NCBI GenBank assembly: GCA_963921195.1
Contig: OY992539.1
Span: forward strand, 99,518,964 to 99,582,963
Reading direction: 5' to 3'
Source: Pegoplata infirma
Taxonomy: Eukaryota; Arthropoda; Insecta; Diptera; Anthomyiidae
DNA length: 64,000 bases
The notes below the pieces were generated by a model. The model ran no database searches. It was not told the origin of the DNA and saw only the letters and a program-made list of their open reading frames with translations. Positions 12,195 through 21,655 of this stretch are shown piece by piece; the first letter of the stretch is position 1; every line of letters begins with the position of its first letter. Position numbers and translations under genes: made by a program.

Positions 12195-12402
12195 AAAGAA
12201 AAATTACTAATTTTTTTTTTTTGAGTGTAAAATTTGTTTCGAGTGTTATGTTTTTTTCACTGTAAAACTATTTCTGAGTGAATGCACATACTCAAAATAT
12301 TGTAATTTTTGTAAAAAAAAAACTAAATTTTTTTTTGGGTGTAAAATTTTTTTTGAGTGTAAAATTTTTTTTAAGTGTAAAAATTTTTTTGAGTGTAATT
12401 TT
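12195..12402. repeat. Ladder of repeated TTTTTTTGAGTGTA ends
   Basis: GAGTGTAAAATTT-type ends recur about seven times in 200 bp (for example near 12222, 12240, 12340, 12355, 12375, 12391), all reading like right ends of the TA-flanked CACTCA elements. Only a T-run separates consecutive copies. A mirror-image cluster occurs at 54270-54370. Confidence 0.6.
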
Positions 12403-13016
12403 TAAGTTACCAATGCTTTTAAAACTAAACAATTTTAAAAAGCATCCGTATTACAAATCCCATTACTAGTAATGCCAAATTGTGCTGGGTATTTAGTTAG
12501 TTTCTCAAGCCTATGCAGCATCACTAATTTTTTTTTGTAAATATCTAAATAGGTTGAAGCTGATATTTAATAATTTCGAAAAATAAAAATTTAAAAAAAT
12601 AAATATATATAATTTTTTTTTTTTTTTTTATGGACCCTACTTTGGAGCCTTATCCTGAATTTAACTGCAAGTTACTGCAGACGAAATAAAGTTCCTCGTT
12701 TAGGTAAATACCTCTAGTTTCACCTCACATTGAATTTGTATGTATCCACAAGGTTCCACAAAAGATGCAGTCTATAATTAAGAGTCTTTTTTACACATTT
12801 CTTAAAAAATGACAACATTTGGCAGTCAATTAACGAATAACGCGGTTTAAAATTTTAGCTTCTAAGGGCAGTTTTAATTAGTTACATATATTGTCAAAGC
12901 TGTGTTAAAATTTCAGGATGTTAGCTTACTTAGAAATAGTTTTACTCAATCATTTAAAAAAGGTTTCCAAAAAATTTTCATTTTTTAAAAAAACCTGAAA
13001 ATGTTTGGACTTTGTA

Positions 13017-15128
13017 CACGGTGAGCCTCAGCGATGTTCAGGTTGAACTTTAGTGTCGACGAAAAGTGTAAATGCAGTTCGATTTCTACATGATTAGTTG
13101 TCACAAAACTGTTTTCAGCGAAATCGTAGCTGATCGCATTCGCGAGATATCGCGAAATTAGTGATTTTATATTTTAAAAAATTTTGATATTGAAGTTTTT
13201 TAAATATTTTCAAAAACTGAGTATACAGTTTTCATTGTACTTATTTTAAGGTAACAAAACAGTAAACATCGAAATCCTATCTTCTTTAGTTCGCGAGAAA
13301 TCGCGAAATAACTTTTTTGTCAATTTTTGTTTTTCAACTTTTTGTAGGTTTTTTTCAAATGTTGTGGAAAGCTGATATGCACTTTAATGTGTACGTAATC
13401 GAAGGTCATAAGGGTGTTGACATCAAAGTTGTAGGTCTACACTGTCGCAAGATATCGCGGAATTATTTATATATTTTTTTTTTATTTTTTATTTTTCAAT
13501 TTTGCATGTTCTTTTGAAATGGTGTAAAAACGTGGTATGCATTTTTATTTGTACATGATAAAAAGACATTAAACTGCTAACACAAAAGTCCTATGTGGTC
13601 AATTCATTAAGGAATCGCAAAGTTAATATTAAATCTATTATTTATAAATCTATTAAGAATTCCTTTAGCCTGTTAATTGATTTATTTCAAATATCTAAAA
13701 AAAAATGGTATTCTGTTTAAATTGTAAACATGGCAAGTTCTTTTTGGAATAAATTTTGTTTCCACATGGTCCGCAAACCTTCTTCCTGTTTTCTTGGTGG
13801 CTACATTTGTATCCCATCTCGGAAAATTCGGTGAATTTTTAATTTGTTTGTAAACTCGTTTAATTTGTTTGTAAACTCGTTTTCACATTTAATACCAAAA
13901 AATTATTTCTTATAATTCAAAATAATATGACAGTTAATAAATGGTTATGAATTATTTGAAGAAAAAGAGAGTGCATAATAATATTACAATACAAAATAAA
14001 TAAAAAAAAAATTGAAAAATTTTTCGCGATTTTTCGCGAAAATTAGCGTCAATATATAGATTTCAGCAGTTTTACCACCTTCAGTTACGGGCAATTTAAA
14101 CTGCATACCATATACTTGTCGTTACTCAAATTTTTTTTTTTTTTGATACCAAAGAAAAAAAAGTAATTTATTATAAAAGCTCGTACAGTAATTTTGCGAT
14201 TTCTCGGAAAATTTATCGTCTATAATTTTTATGCTTGCAGTTTTGTCACCTCTAATAACATCGAATTCAAACTGCATACCACATTTTTGTCGTTAATTGA
14301 AGTATATGTTTTTACAGACACAAATAACACAAATTAATGAATAAATAGTAGATAAGCGAGTTTTTTTGCGATATCTCGAAGAATTAAGCAGCTAGAATTT
14401 AAATGTTAACAGCCTTATGACCTTTGATCAATAGCAAGTCAAACTGCATTTCGTGTTTTTCAACAATGTTAAAGAAACTTCTTTTATTAATCAAAACAAG
14501 AAATACCCCCAAAAAGCTGTTTTCGCTATTTCTCGCGAAAGTGAGCAGCTATAATTTTTTTGGGGGCAGTTTTAATTTCTTCCAGCATGTTCAAATCAAA
14601 CTGCTTACCACTTTTTTTTATCATTTGTAAAGAACCGGGTTTAAAATATAATAAAAAAATAAAAAAATATATATATAATTACGCGATATCTCGCGAAATT
14701 TAGCACCTACAATTTTGATGTCAACAGCTGTGTGACCTTTGATCAACCACAAGTAAAACTGCATACCATGTTTTTATGAAATTTTAAAAAATCATATATG
14801 AAGATAAAAACAAAAATAAAAACAGCAAAAAAGTAATTTCGCGATTTCTCGCGAAATTGAGAAGATATGATTTCGCTGTTAACTGTGTTGTGACATGTAA
14901 ATAAATACAATTAAAACTGCATACCCAGTTTTTGAAGATATTTAAAAAACTTCATTGTCAAAATTTTAGAAAATACAAAAACACTAATTTCGCGATATCT
15001 CGCGAATGCGATCAGCTACGATTTCGCTGTTAACAGTTTTGTGACATTTATTCATGTAGAAATCGAACTGCGCTTACACTTTTCGTCGACACTAAAGTTC
15101 AACCTGAACATCGCTGAGGCTCACCGTG
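13017..15128. mobile_element. 2.1-kb foldback of inverted ~156-bp repeats, CACGGTGAGCC ends
   Basis: The left end CACGGTGAGCCTCAGCGATG matches the inverted right end over about 75 bp almost perfectly. The probable target duplication is TGTA (13013-13016, 15129-15132). The interior is a set of tandem units, each holding a near-palindromic TCGCGATATCTCGCGAAA motif: about four in the left arm (13142, 13289, 13445, 13605) and seven in opposite orientation in the right arm (14018, 14195, 14365, 14525, 14680, 14838, 14993), plus an ACTGCATACCA block. Spacing is mostly 147-177 bp. CACGGTG is an accepted RSS-heptamer variant, but the 4-bp duplication departs from Transib and could equally mean a Chapaev/CACTA-like element. 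Confidence 0.7.
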
Positions 15129-15594
15129 TGTAGAGACGCCCTGGTCAAAGTAAATGACATATAAATATTTTATGAATGGTTTTCTATCCCCTAGGATGTC
15201 TTTTATCAAACCCATGTTCAACCGATCAAATCGCTGACAATTTTGATTTTGTTACGATGCGCGTCCATCTTCCACTGTGCCAAGGGGGAAAAAGTTCCCC
15301 CTTGGAGAACTAAACCAACCTAAGAAAACACGCATTTTTTGCAGGGTTTTTTGTACTTTTGCTAAGCAAATGCAACTTTCTTATCTCAGAAGAAGTTCAA
15401 AATCGCAAGGGGGATGTGCCCCCTAACGTCACCCACCGACCCCCCCCCCCCCCAAAAAAAAAAGACGCCCCTGATTTTTTTTTTTTTTATTTTTTTTACA
15501 TTTTGGAGGGTATAAAAGATTCGGCACAGCCGAATGTAACACTCTCACTTGTTTTTATTTCTTTTTTTTTTCTTTCTTTTCTTTTTCCATCTCT

Positions 15595-16291
15595 TTTTAT
15601 ACCCTCCAACTACAGTATGGGGGTATACTCACTTTGTCATTCCGTGTGCAACGCATCGAAATATCGGTCTAGGACCCCATAAAGTATATATATTATTGAT
15701 CAGTGTTCGACTCTAAGACATTCTAGCGACGTCCGTCCGTCCGTCTGTCTGTCCGTCCGTCTGTGGAAGACACGATACAGTCCAAAATAAAAGTGATAGA
15801 CTCCTGAAATTTTGCACATATATGTTTTATGTTCATAGGCTGGTTAAGTTCGAAGATGGGCGAAATCGGACCAGGGGGAAAAAAGCTTCCCCTTGAAGAA
15901 CTAAACCAACCTCTGAAAAATATCATATTTTTACATGATTTTTTGTGTTTTTGTTTACCAAATCCAACATTTTTATGCTACAAGAAGTTCAAGGTCCTGC
16001 ATTTGAACCCACAGAATTAGAAAATATTGTTTTACGGACCCCCCCCCCCCTTTTATGGGCGTGGAATAATTTTATTTTTATATAATGATAAATTTGTAAT
16101 TCTTTAGTGCAAAAAGCATACAAATTATTTTTTTTAACCCTTATTCGAGAGGAATTGTGCCCCCCAATTACCACTACCGACCCCCCCCCCCTCAAAAAAA
16201 AAAAGACGCCCCTGCAATTTTTTTTTATTTATTTGCATGTTGGAGGGTATAGAAGATTCGGCACAGCCGAATTTACCACTCTTACTTGTTT
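15595..16291 (+). mobile_element. DINE-like repeat, copy 3, complete and uninterrupted
   Basis: About 700 bp from TTTTTATACCCTCCAACTAC to the hairpin ATTCGGCACAGCCGAAT and TTACCACTCTTACTTG. It has the GTCCGTCCGTCTGTC core (15733-15765), the GAAGACACGATACAGTCC line, and two poly-C runs (near 16040 and 16184). It starts about 40 bp after the end of copy 2, in the same orientation. It serves as the reference for unoccupied sites in copies 1 and 2. Confidence 0.75.
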
Positions 16292-16339
16292 CTTTTTTGA
16301 ATTGTTTCAATCCCCTGAATTCGTTCCAGATATTAAGTT

Positions 16340-16425
16340 ATGACTATTTTCGATAAATAGAGCCCTGAATGGGGTTCTCGGCCGATATTTCAATACGTTC
16401 TGCATAGAGTGACAAATGAATATAA
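16340..16425 (-). repeat. 5'-end fragment of a DINE-like repeat (reverse)
   Basis: The minus strand reads TTTGTCACTCTATGCAGAACGTATTGAAATATCGGCC in pieces matching the conserved start block TTTGTCATTCCGTGTG..GAAATATCGGTC. It is truncated at both sides. Confidence 0.5.
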
Positions 16426-16699
16426 TACTAGTTTTTTTTTAAAGATAATGATTTGACATTTATACCCATATCTTCAGCAAAACATTATTATGATTTAGTG
16501 TTTTCAGCAAGATTACAAAATTCGCAGACATTTTTTTTTATACAATTAATTCAAGAATTTAAATGTTATATCTGTTACGTGTTCTTCCGTATTACAATCA
16601 AAATAAAATCTTGTCAAATTACTAGAAACAGTTCCGCAATCCCATGTTACCAATATTCGACAGTTTAATTTAAATTTTTCTTTTTAATTTTACTATTTT

Positions 16700-17065
16700 T
16701 TTTTTTGTAAACGTACAAATTTTACAAAAAACAATCTAGTTAAGTCACGAGAACTCCTTGTACGTATTATCGCATCAAAAAAGTTGGAAAATTACAATTT
16801 TATTGGTAAAAAACTACTAGAAATTCTCGTAAAATAATAGATAGCAGAAAATCTGGTAAAGTCACGAGAAGTCCTTGTAATTTTTATCGCGTCAAAAATT
16901 TTGAAATTTTACTATTTCAATGGTAAAAAGCTTGTAAATTTGTAATTTTACAAGATTTTTACCAAAAAAATTTTAATTGTTATTAGGAACTGTCGTAAAA
17001 TAGGAGGTAGCAAACAATTATTTTACGAGGCTTTTTTGGTAAATTTAAAAGATTTCTTTGTAAGT
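16700..17065. mobile_element. Remnant of TA-flanked GTAAAATTACAAG element
   Basis: It contains ACGAGAA(C/G)TCCTTGTA twice, GGAGGTAGCAAAC and GGTAAAAAGCTTGTAAAT, the inverse of blocks at 6975-7270 and 33600-33800, and ends TTTGTAAGTGTAG. The left terminus is not recognisable. Confidence 0.5.
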
Positions 17066-17685
17066 GTAGTTCTATATATTATATTCTTTTGATTTAGTTG
17101 AGAGATAGTACGGTGACATAATCACAAAAGTTAAATCATTGATATGTTTTTTGGATTAGTTCTTTGACATGATCTAGGCATGTAATTGTGATAGGTCCGA
17201 TATAAAGAAAAGTTCCGATTTGGGACCGGTCCTTGTCACAATGTACTAGTTTAAAGCCGGTCCTAGGACCGGTTCTCTTCCTCGCTGGCTATTGTCCCTA
17301 AAACATGACCAAAATTTCCAATAACAACCTTTTTCTAAGCATGTTTACGCTATATCTTGAAATCTGGGGCTGACTCACAGAAACGGTTACCAGATTTAGG
17401 ATCAGCGTATACCAATTATATCAAATCAGTTAAAGGCTCTCCAGAAACTCAACCAGTTTAAGCCAGTGCTATGCTGCATACATTTGACTATACGTGTCCA
17501 AACCTCAAAATTAGTTTGGGAAGTTTAATAGATTATATTTTACTTGTCTCAATTTTGAATCAGTATTTTCCTTTCAGTTTTCTACTTTTCAAGTATTTTA
17601 AAACTTATTTCTCTAAAAGTACTTCTTTCCCTTATATATTTTTTTTTTTGGTTTGTTTGCTGGGAAATGATTTACAAGACATAAC
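17066..17685. other. Intronic sequence next to the first coding exon, nothing recognised
   Basis: A short GGACCGGTCC-like direct repeat (17225-17275) is the only structure seen. The open frame that runs on from the exon into 17613-17685 is intronic read-through. Confidence 0.5.
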
Positions 17686-18209
17686 CTAAGATATGTTGAA
17701 CCCTCATGGGGTGCACTAGTAGATAATATATGTGAATCATCAACTACATGTTTGGCTGCAGTCAATATAAAATCTCCACGTTTTAAATATTTTCTAGTAT
17801 TTGCAACAGTTGTCGTAGTTGTTGATATTGGTATATTTGTACTTCGTGAAGAACTTCTTTGACTTTTTGCACTACTTTGCATGGTGGCGGTGGTGGTGGC
17901 TGCTGTAGCTGCTGCTGCAACATTTGAATTTGTTACATTGAAATTATAGTTGTGGTGTTGCTGCTTATCATGATGCGAGTTAATATGACCCTGAATATAC
18001 GAATATTGTTGTGGGGTATATGGCGGAGTACTATGTTGTTTTTTTAATTTAATATTTATTGGTGAAGATGTTCTTGAACGGGTTGGTCCACTATATGCTG
18101 ATGTCAAATAGACATTTTCTGACGTTTTTAAATCAGTCCGTACACGTCTTGCACTATTATGTGATATGGAAGTTATGGTGGTAGTTGTGGTTGTAGTTAA
18201 ATATGACAT
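17686..18209 (-). CDS. First coding exon of the minus-strand host gene (Ser/Thr-rich)
   Basis: The ATG at 18209-18207 lies in GGAAACATGT, a good fly start context, and an in-frame TAG lies 15 bases upstream. The exon encodes 174 residues plus two bases: MSYLTTTTTTTITSISHN, a basic Arg/Ser/Thr region, PPYTPQQYSYIQGHINSHHD, an Ala/Thr run (VAAAATAATTTATM), a Ser-rich patch, then the more complex RKYLKRGDFILTAAKHVVDD. A splice after CTTAG (donor GTTATG) gives phase 2, which joins exactly to the exon at 479-854 as ...GSTYL-S-AHLPARATR. Other nearby donors (GTAAAT at 17675, GTAGTT at 17747) give the wrong phase. Low-complexity homopolymer runs are typical of fly regulatory or cytoskeletal proteins, but no catalytic domain is visible and I do not name the gene. 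The N-terminal region is probably intrinsically disordered. Confidence 0.75.
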
Positions 18210-19477
18210 GTTTCCATTTAGCTATGCAGTAGATTTGGTTACTTGACTTTTTGCTTAATTTATGACACATTCACGTAAAAAACAAACACTCTTAAATCTA
18301 TTTATAAATTTGTATTTTTTTTTTAGTTTTATATATTTTGACTCCTTTTTTTACAGCTGTTTATAGTTAACTGAAAATTCTTTTGTAGTCCTTATGTCTC
18401 ACGTTTTGTAAGGGTATGATGACACAATCATGACATGCGCATTCCAACACCTGACTTAAAATAATTTGTTTTTATTAGTTCTACTTCCTACATGGATATT
18501 TAACACCATTTTTGCTTTGTCGCAATTCAAAATATACAATGGGTTGCCAAGTTGTTGTTACATGTTCCGGTATCAATTGAAGAATATTTTTGATTAGATT
18601 GAGGAAAATAAATTTAGTTTTTTCTTTAACACAGCTAATATTAAAAATGATCAAATAGAGAGATCAAATAAAGTAAAACTGCATTAACAGTTTTTCATTT
18701 CGTGATCCGGTTTCCTTTTAAAAGGATTTAAAATTTATAAAGGATAACATTTTCTAAAATAAAATTTTGAAATCTTTGCACTTGTATTTCAATGTCACTA
18801 TTGATAGCAAATGAAAGAGAAGAAACTTTGCTAATTTTTATTTTTTCATTTTGCCACATCAGGAAAAACGATGTGAATAATGTCCTTCCAAACATTTATC
18901 GAAATATTTTGTTGAACAGTTTTAAACTATATTTAAGGATAAACTTTTGAAAGCCAATTACTAATCGACTTATTTCTGATATATCAAAATAATTACACTA
19001 TGCAACAAATAAAGACTTTTGGTAAAACACTAGAACTTGACTGTATAGGTTCGATTCTATTACCAAAAAGTAGTAAAACCCTGTACACGGATTGTCCAGT
19101 TTGGTGAACAATTCCTTTTTATGGGCCTCCAAAGATTCAGAAAAGCAGTGGGACCTCAAAATACGGTCTCAGTAGTTTTTGCCCAACAGCTTAATCAGAA
19201 TTAGTGCTATCGCTTAAAAATGTTTGAAAAAAATGTGGCTAATAGTTTGTTGAACAAATTCTAATAACTTTTTATGCTAACAAAATATTTTTTTCCTAAA
19301 CTTAAAAAAAAAAAAATATTTGGAAAAATATAGTTTTTTCCCTTTTTTCAGCATAACTTACAGTGACTGTTGATTTTTCCCTACCAATATTTGGCAAAAT
19401 TGTAGCCCCGGTCAATCTGAATAAATCTTGTGAACATACCAAGACATGCCTTTAAATTAGTTGATTTTGACTAAAAA
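18210..19477. other. Upstream flank of the minus-strand gene; 5'UTR/promoter not identifiable
   Basis: About 1.3 kb of AT-rich sequence. The 5'UTR must begin here or in an upstream exon, but no TATA/initiator pair can be called from sequence alone. Nothing else is recognised. Confidence 0.45.
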
Positions 19478-19532
19478 AATAGGGAAATCTCCCTGGTGTC
19501 ACCCTCCGATCTTCATGAAATTTGGATATGTT

Positions 19533-20188
19533 ATAACTGAAGTTTTTATTTATTTCGGTTTGAGTCAATATTAATTATTTCTGAGAAATAATTATTTTTG
19601 TTGTACAATGAGAAAATCTGAAAAAAATTAATTGACAACACAGGCTAAGTGGAGATGTCGACAGCTTTTCGGGGAACTCAACTCATAAGGTACAATGCAA
19701 TTTAGTAATATTTCTAAGAATTAGAAATACGAAATATAAATTCAAACCTAACGGACATTTTTCAAGACTTGAAAAGTCCTACTAAGGGTTGCAACTCTGA
19801 GAAAATCTACTACAGTGTAAGAAATTACAACTGTGTTGGAAAAAGTTAAAAATAGATTCATTAAGTTCGTGCTAAACGTAACATATGGGTAATGAAATGT
19901 GATATAATTCCCGTTCGCTTTTTCACCTTAATGTACGTTTAAATAGCTGATCTTAATCTTACACACCTACAGTGACAATCGAAGAGTGCTGACGAAGGAA
20001 GGGTGGCTTCTTCCGAAAGCTGTCGACATCTCCACTTAGCCTGTGTTGTCAATTAATTTTTTTCAGATTTTCTCATTGTACAACAAAAATAATTATTTCT
20101 CAGAAATAATTAATATGGACTCAAACCGAAATAAATAAAAACTTCAGTTATAAAATATAAAGTCCAACAATATATAAAACAGAATTAA
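19533..20188. mobile_element. Retroposed inverted-repeat insert with 15-bp target duplication (Penelope-like?)
   Basis: The insert is flanked by an exact 15-bp repeat AAATTTGGATATGTT (19518-19532, 20189-20203) and its right end is A-rich (AATTAAAA). Long variable duplications of this kind are made by target-primed reverse transcription, not by cut-and-paste transposases. Inside, two ~145-bp near-identical arms face each other (19533-19670 and 20013-20155; both contain GGCTAAGTGGAGATGTCGAC or its inverse). Inverted terminal repeats with hammerhead motifs are known from Penelope-like elements, which fits, but no reverse transcriptase is present. Confidence 0.55.
19981..20040 (+). ncRNA. Candidate hammerhead-ribozyme motif
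   Basis: The sequence shows CTGACGA (19989-19995; core CUGANGA), then a hairpin of GGAAG/CTTC-type pairing, then CCGAAA (20013-20018; core GAAA), then AGCTGTCGACATCTC. A 5-bp helix I is possible between GAGTG (19984-19988) and CACTT (20033-20037) with CTC as the cleavage triplet. Stem II has a mismatch next to the core and stem III is short, as in minimal type-I hammerheads of Penelope-like elements. The opposite arm has a decayed version: on the minus strand CTTATGA (19689-19683) then CCCCGAAA (19674-19667) and the same AGCTGTCGACATCTCCACTT. Fold and activity are unproven. Confidence 0.4.
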
Positions 20189-20749
20189 AAATTTGGATAT
20201 GTTGTTAAGAACGAAAATTAATTCGATATGTATTTTTTTTTAGCGGCCCAAACTCATTTTTAGGGCGGTCGATTTGTATGGGGGAAAATGGAACTTTTTC
20301 AGTTTTTTACGATTTACGCCTATTTAAACAAAATTAATATAGGCATGTGCGGTATCTGATAAAAGGTATTAAAAATACCTATCTAGTGGTGCTGACAAAG
20401 AAGTTAATATTTTTCGATTTATTAACAAAAACGTCCTAAAATTTTGGTATTTTACTCAATATGATGAAAAGTTGTGCATGCTTGGACAAGTTCTTAAAAC
20501 ACGTAGATAGGTTTTCCAAAGACCTTTCATTTGGTATGTAACATGACTAGGTTTCTTTGCACAATAAAGGAGATAAACGAAAAAAACTGAAAAATGGCCT
20601 TGTCTTCCCCCCCCCTTCTTTTTACCCCCTAAATGTGAATTTTGGCCGCTAAAAAAAAATAGGTGTTCATTTATTTTTTCTGCTCTACAAAATAAAACCA
20701 ATTCCATAAAGATCCGCGGGTGACACTAGGGAGACTTCCCTTGTAAGCT

Positions 20750-21255
20750 GTGTCTCCACTCTTTAAGGGGACTCCCATACAAAGATCTCATTTTAAAAAA
20801 CTGCTTCTACAGATCTAACTGCCTCAAAAGTGCCCCTGTAAGAGTCAAATGTGCCCCTGTAAGAGTCAAATCCCAACATCTTCTCAGAACATACCCACGC
20901 CTCTATCTCCAACCTTTAAGGGGGTCCCATACAATTTTTTTATGTTTTTTATAAATTTGTTTTATGAAATCAGCTCCTACCGCTTTCATGGTGCCTCCTA
21001 GAGTGGTCAAAGGTGAGCCCGACCCCTATTTATTTTTACACTTCAACATTTTTTCTCAACATATCTACACCCTATCTCTGCTCAATATGGGGGCTTCTAT
21101 ACAAAATAACATTTCTATAAAATTTGCTCCAAACACTCTAACTGTCCCAAGAGTACCCCTAGAGGAAAAATGTATGACTGACCCCAAAATAGTTTTTAAA
21201 AATCAAAAATTGTTTCAGAACATATCTACTATCTTTCTTTAACCGTTAAAGGAGT
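20750..21255. repeat. Fragment of ~175-bp subrepeats from the foldback family of 30230-33306
   Basis: CTCTTTAAGGGGACTCCCAT, CTCCTACCGCTTTCATGGTG and TCTAACTGTCCCAAGAGTAC blocks, AAATGTATGACTGACCCC, and AACATATCTACACCCTATCT all recur in the arms at 30480-31150. Two to three units are present without termini. Confidence 0.65.
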
Positions 21256-21655
21256 CCCAATTCATAAATTCTGAAAAAAATTGCTAACTTGTAAAATTTA
21301 ATTGATAATTTCTAAAAAATTATTGATCATTTTTTAAACACATTTGATAGTTTTTGAAATACGATTGAAAATGGTGTAGTATATCTAGTTCTTCTTTTAC
21401 TACGATTATTCAAACATTTAGTTAATATTTTATTGAAATTAGTTTTTTAAAAACTCTGGCAGCACAAAAAAAAATATTTCAAAGGGTTAAAGTGTTGTGT
21501 CTCTCACATAAAATCATGGCAATCCTATCTTTTTTACATTTTACTTTTAAAAAACATAAATTTTTTAGGTGTATCCATAGCATTTATATTGAAGTATTGC
21601 TAATTTTAATATAACTTTTCATGAGATCATGCAGATTAGGAAATTGATATATCTA
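21256..21655. other. AT-rich sequence, nothing recognised
   Basis: No frame, terminal repeat or RNA gene seen. Confidence 0.5.

Larger units (their letters stand above)
11472..15279. mobile_element. Transib-like non-autonomous element with RSS-heptamer ends
   Basis: The left end is CACAGTGGACGG and the right end, read inverted, is CACAGTGGAAGATGG; GACGCGCATCG/ACGCGCGCATCG follows further in. The flanks are an exact 5-bp duplication CCAAG (11467-11471 and 15280-15284), and the interrupted DINE-like repeat confirms the join. CACAGTG is identical to the V(D)J recombination-signal heptamer; 5-bp, GC-rich duplications and CACWRTG-type ends are the published hallmark of Transib transposons, the RAG1 relatives. 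No transposase frame is visible in the 3.8 kb, much of which is the nested foldback at 13017-15128. Assignment rests on termini and duplication only. Confidence 0.65.
11194..15557 (+). mobile_element. DINE-like repeat, copy 2, split by a Transib-like element
   Basis: The left piece 11194-11471 (TTTTATACCCTCCAACCACA to AAATCGGACCAAG) and the right piece 15280-15557 (CCAAGGGGGAAAAAGTTCCC to the ATTCGGCACAGCCGAAT hairpin and CACTTGTTTT) form one copy. The junction fits the intact copy at 15595-16291, which reads GAAATCGGACCAGGGGGAAA at this place. Confidence 0.75.
855..17685 (-). other. ~16.8-kb intron of the minus-strand gene, filled with transposable elements
   Basis: The phase of the exon ending at 17686 (two bases of a codon) matches the phase of the exon starting at 854 (one base), so a single intron between them gives an open reading frame. 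The donor would be CTTAG|GTTATG, weaker than consensus; the acceptor is TTTACAG. The intron holds at least ten identifiable repeat insertions listed separately. An additional small exon inside it cannot be excluded, since an exon whose length is a multiple of three would keep the phase. Confidence 0.6.
19478..20744. mobile_element. Family Z TIR element, complete copy with a nested insert
   Basis: The left end TAGGGAAATCTCCCTGGTGT and the right end ACACTAGGGAGACTTCCCTTG are inverse. Internal blocks include TAGCGGCCCAAACTCATTTT, TATAGGCATGTGCGGTATCT and CTTTCATTTGGTATGTAACATG, shared with the other copies. Removing the insert between the AAATTTGGATATGTT repeats gives a ~600-bp element. In the copy at 51449-56252 the flanks suggest a TTA duplication; PIF/Harbinger elements make 3-bp TWA duplications, so that superfamily is a candidate only. 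Confidence 0.7.

Noticed and set aside
15359..15682. 107-codon open frame with poly-Pro and poly-Phe
   Set aside because: It reads the poly-C/poly-A and poly-T tracts of DINE-like copies 2 and 3 and crosses their boundary; there is no protein-like composition.
17613..17685. C-terminal extension of the first-exon open frame (…NKPKKKIYKGKKYF)
   Set aside because: The phase match to the exon at 854 requires splicing at 17686; the extension is basic, low-complexity intron read-through.
19040..19085. Possible tRNA or SINE (AGGTTCGATTCTATTACC)
   Set aside because: The B-box-like word is isolated; no A box at the right distance and no cloverleaf.
20456..20707. 83-codon minus-strand frame in family Z
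   Set aside because: The frame is not kept in the other family-Z copies (7333-9221, 40755-44325, 51449-56252), so it is not a gene of the element.
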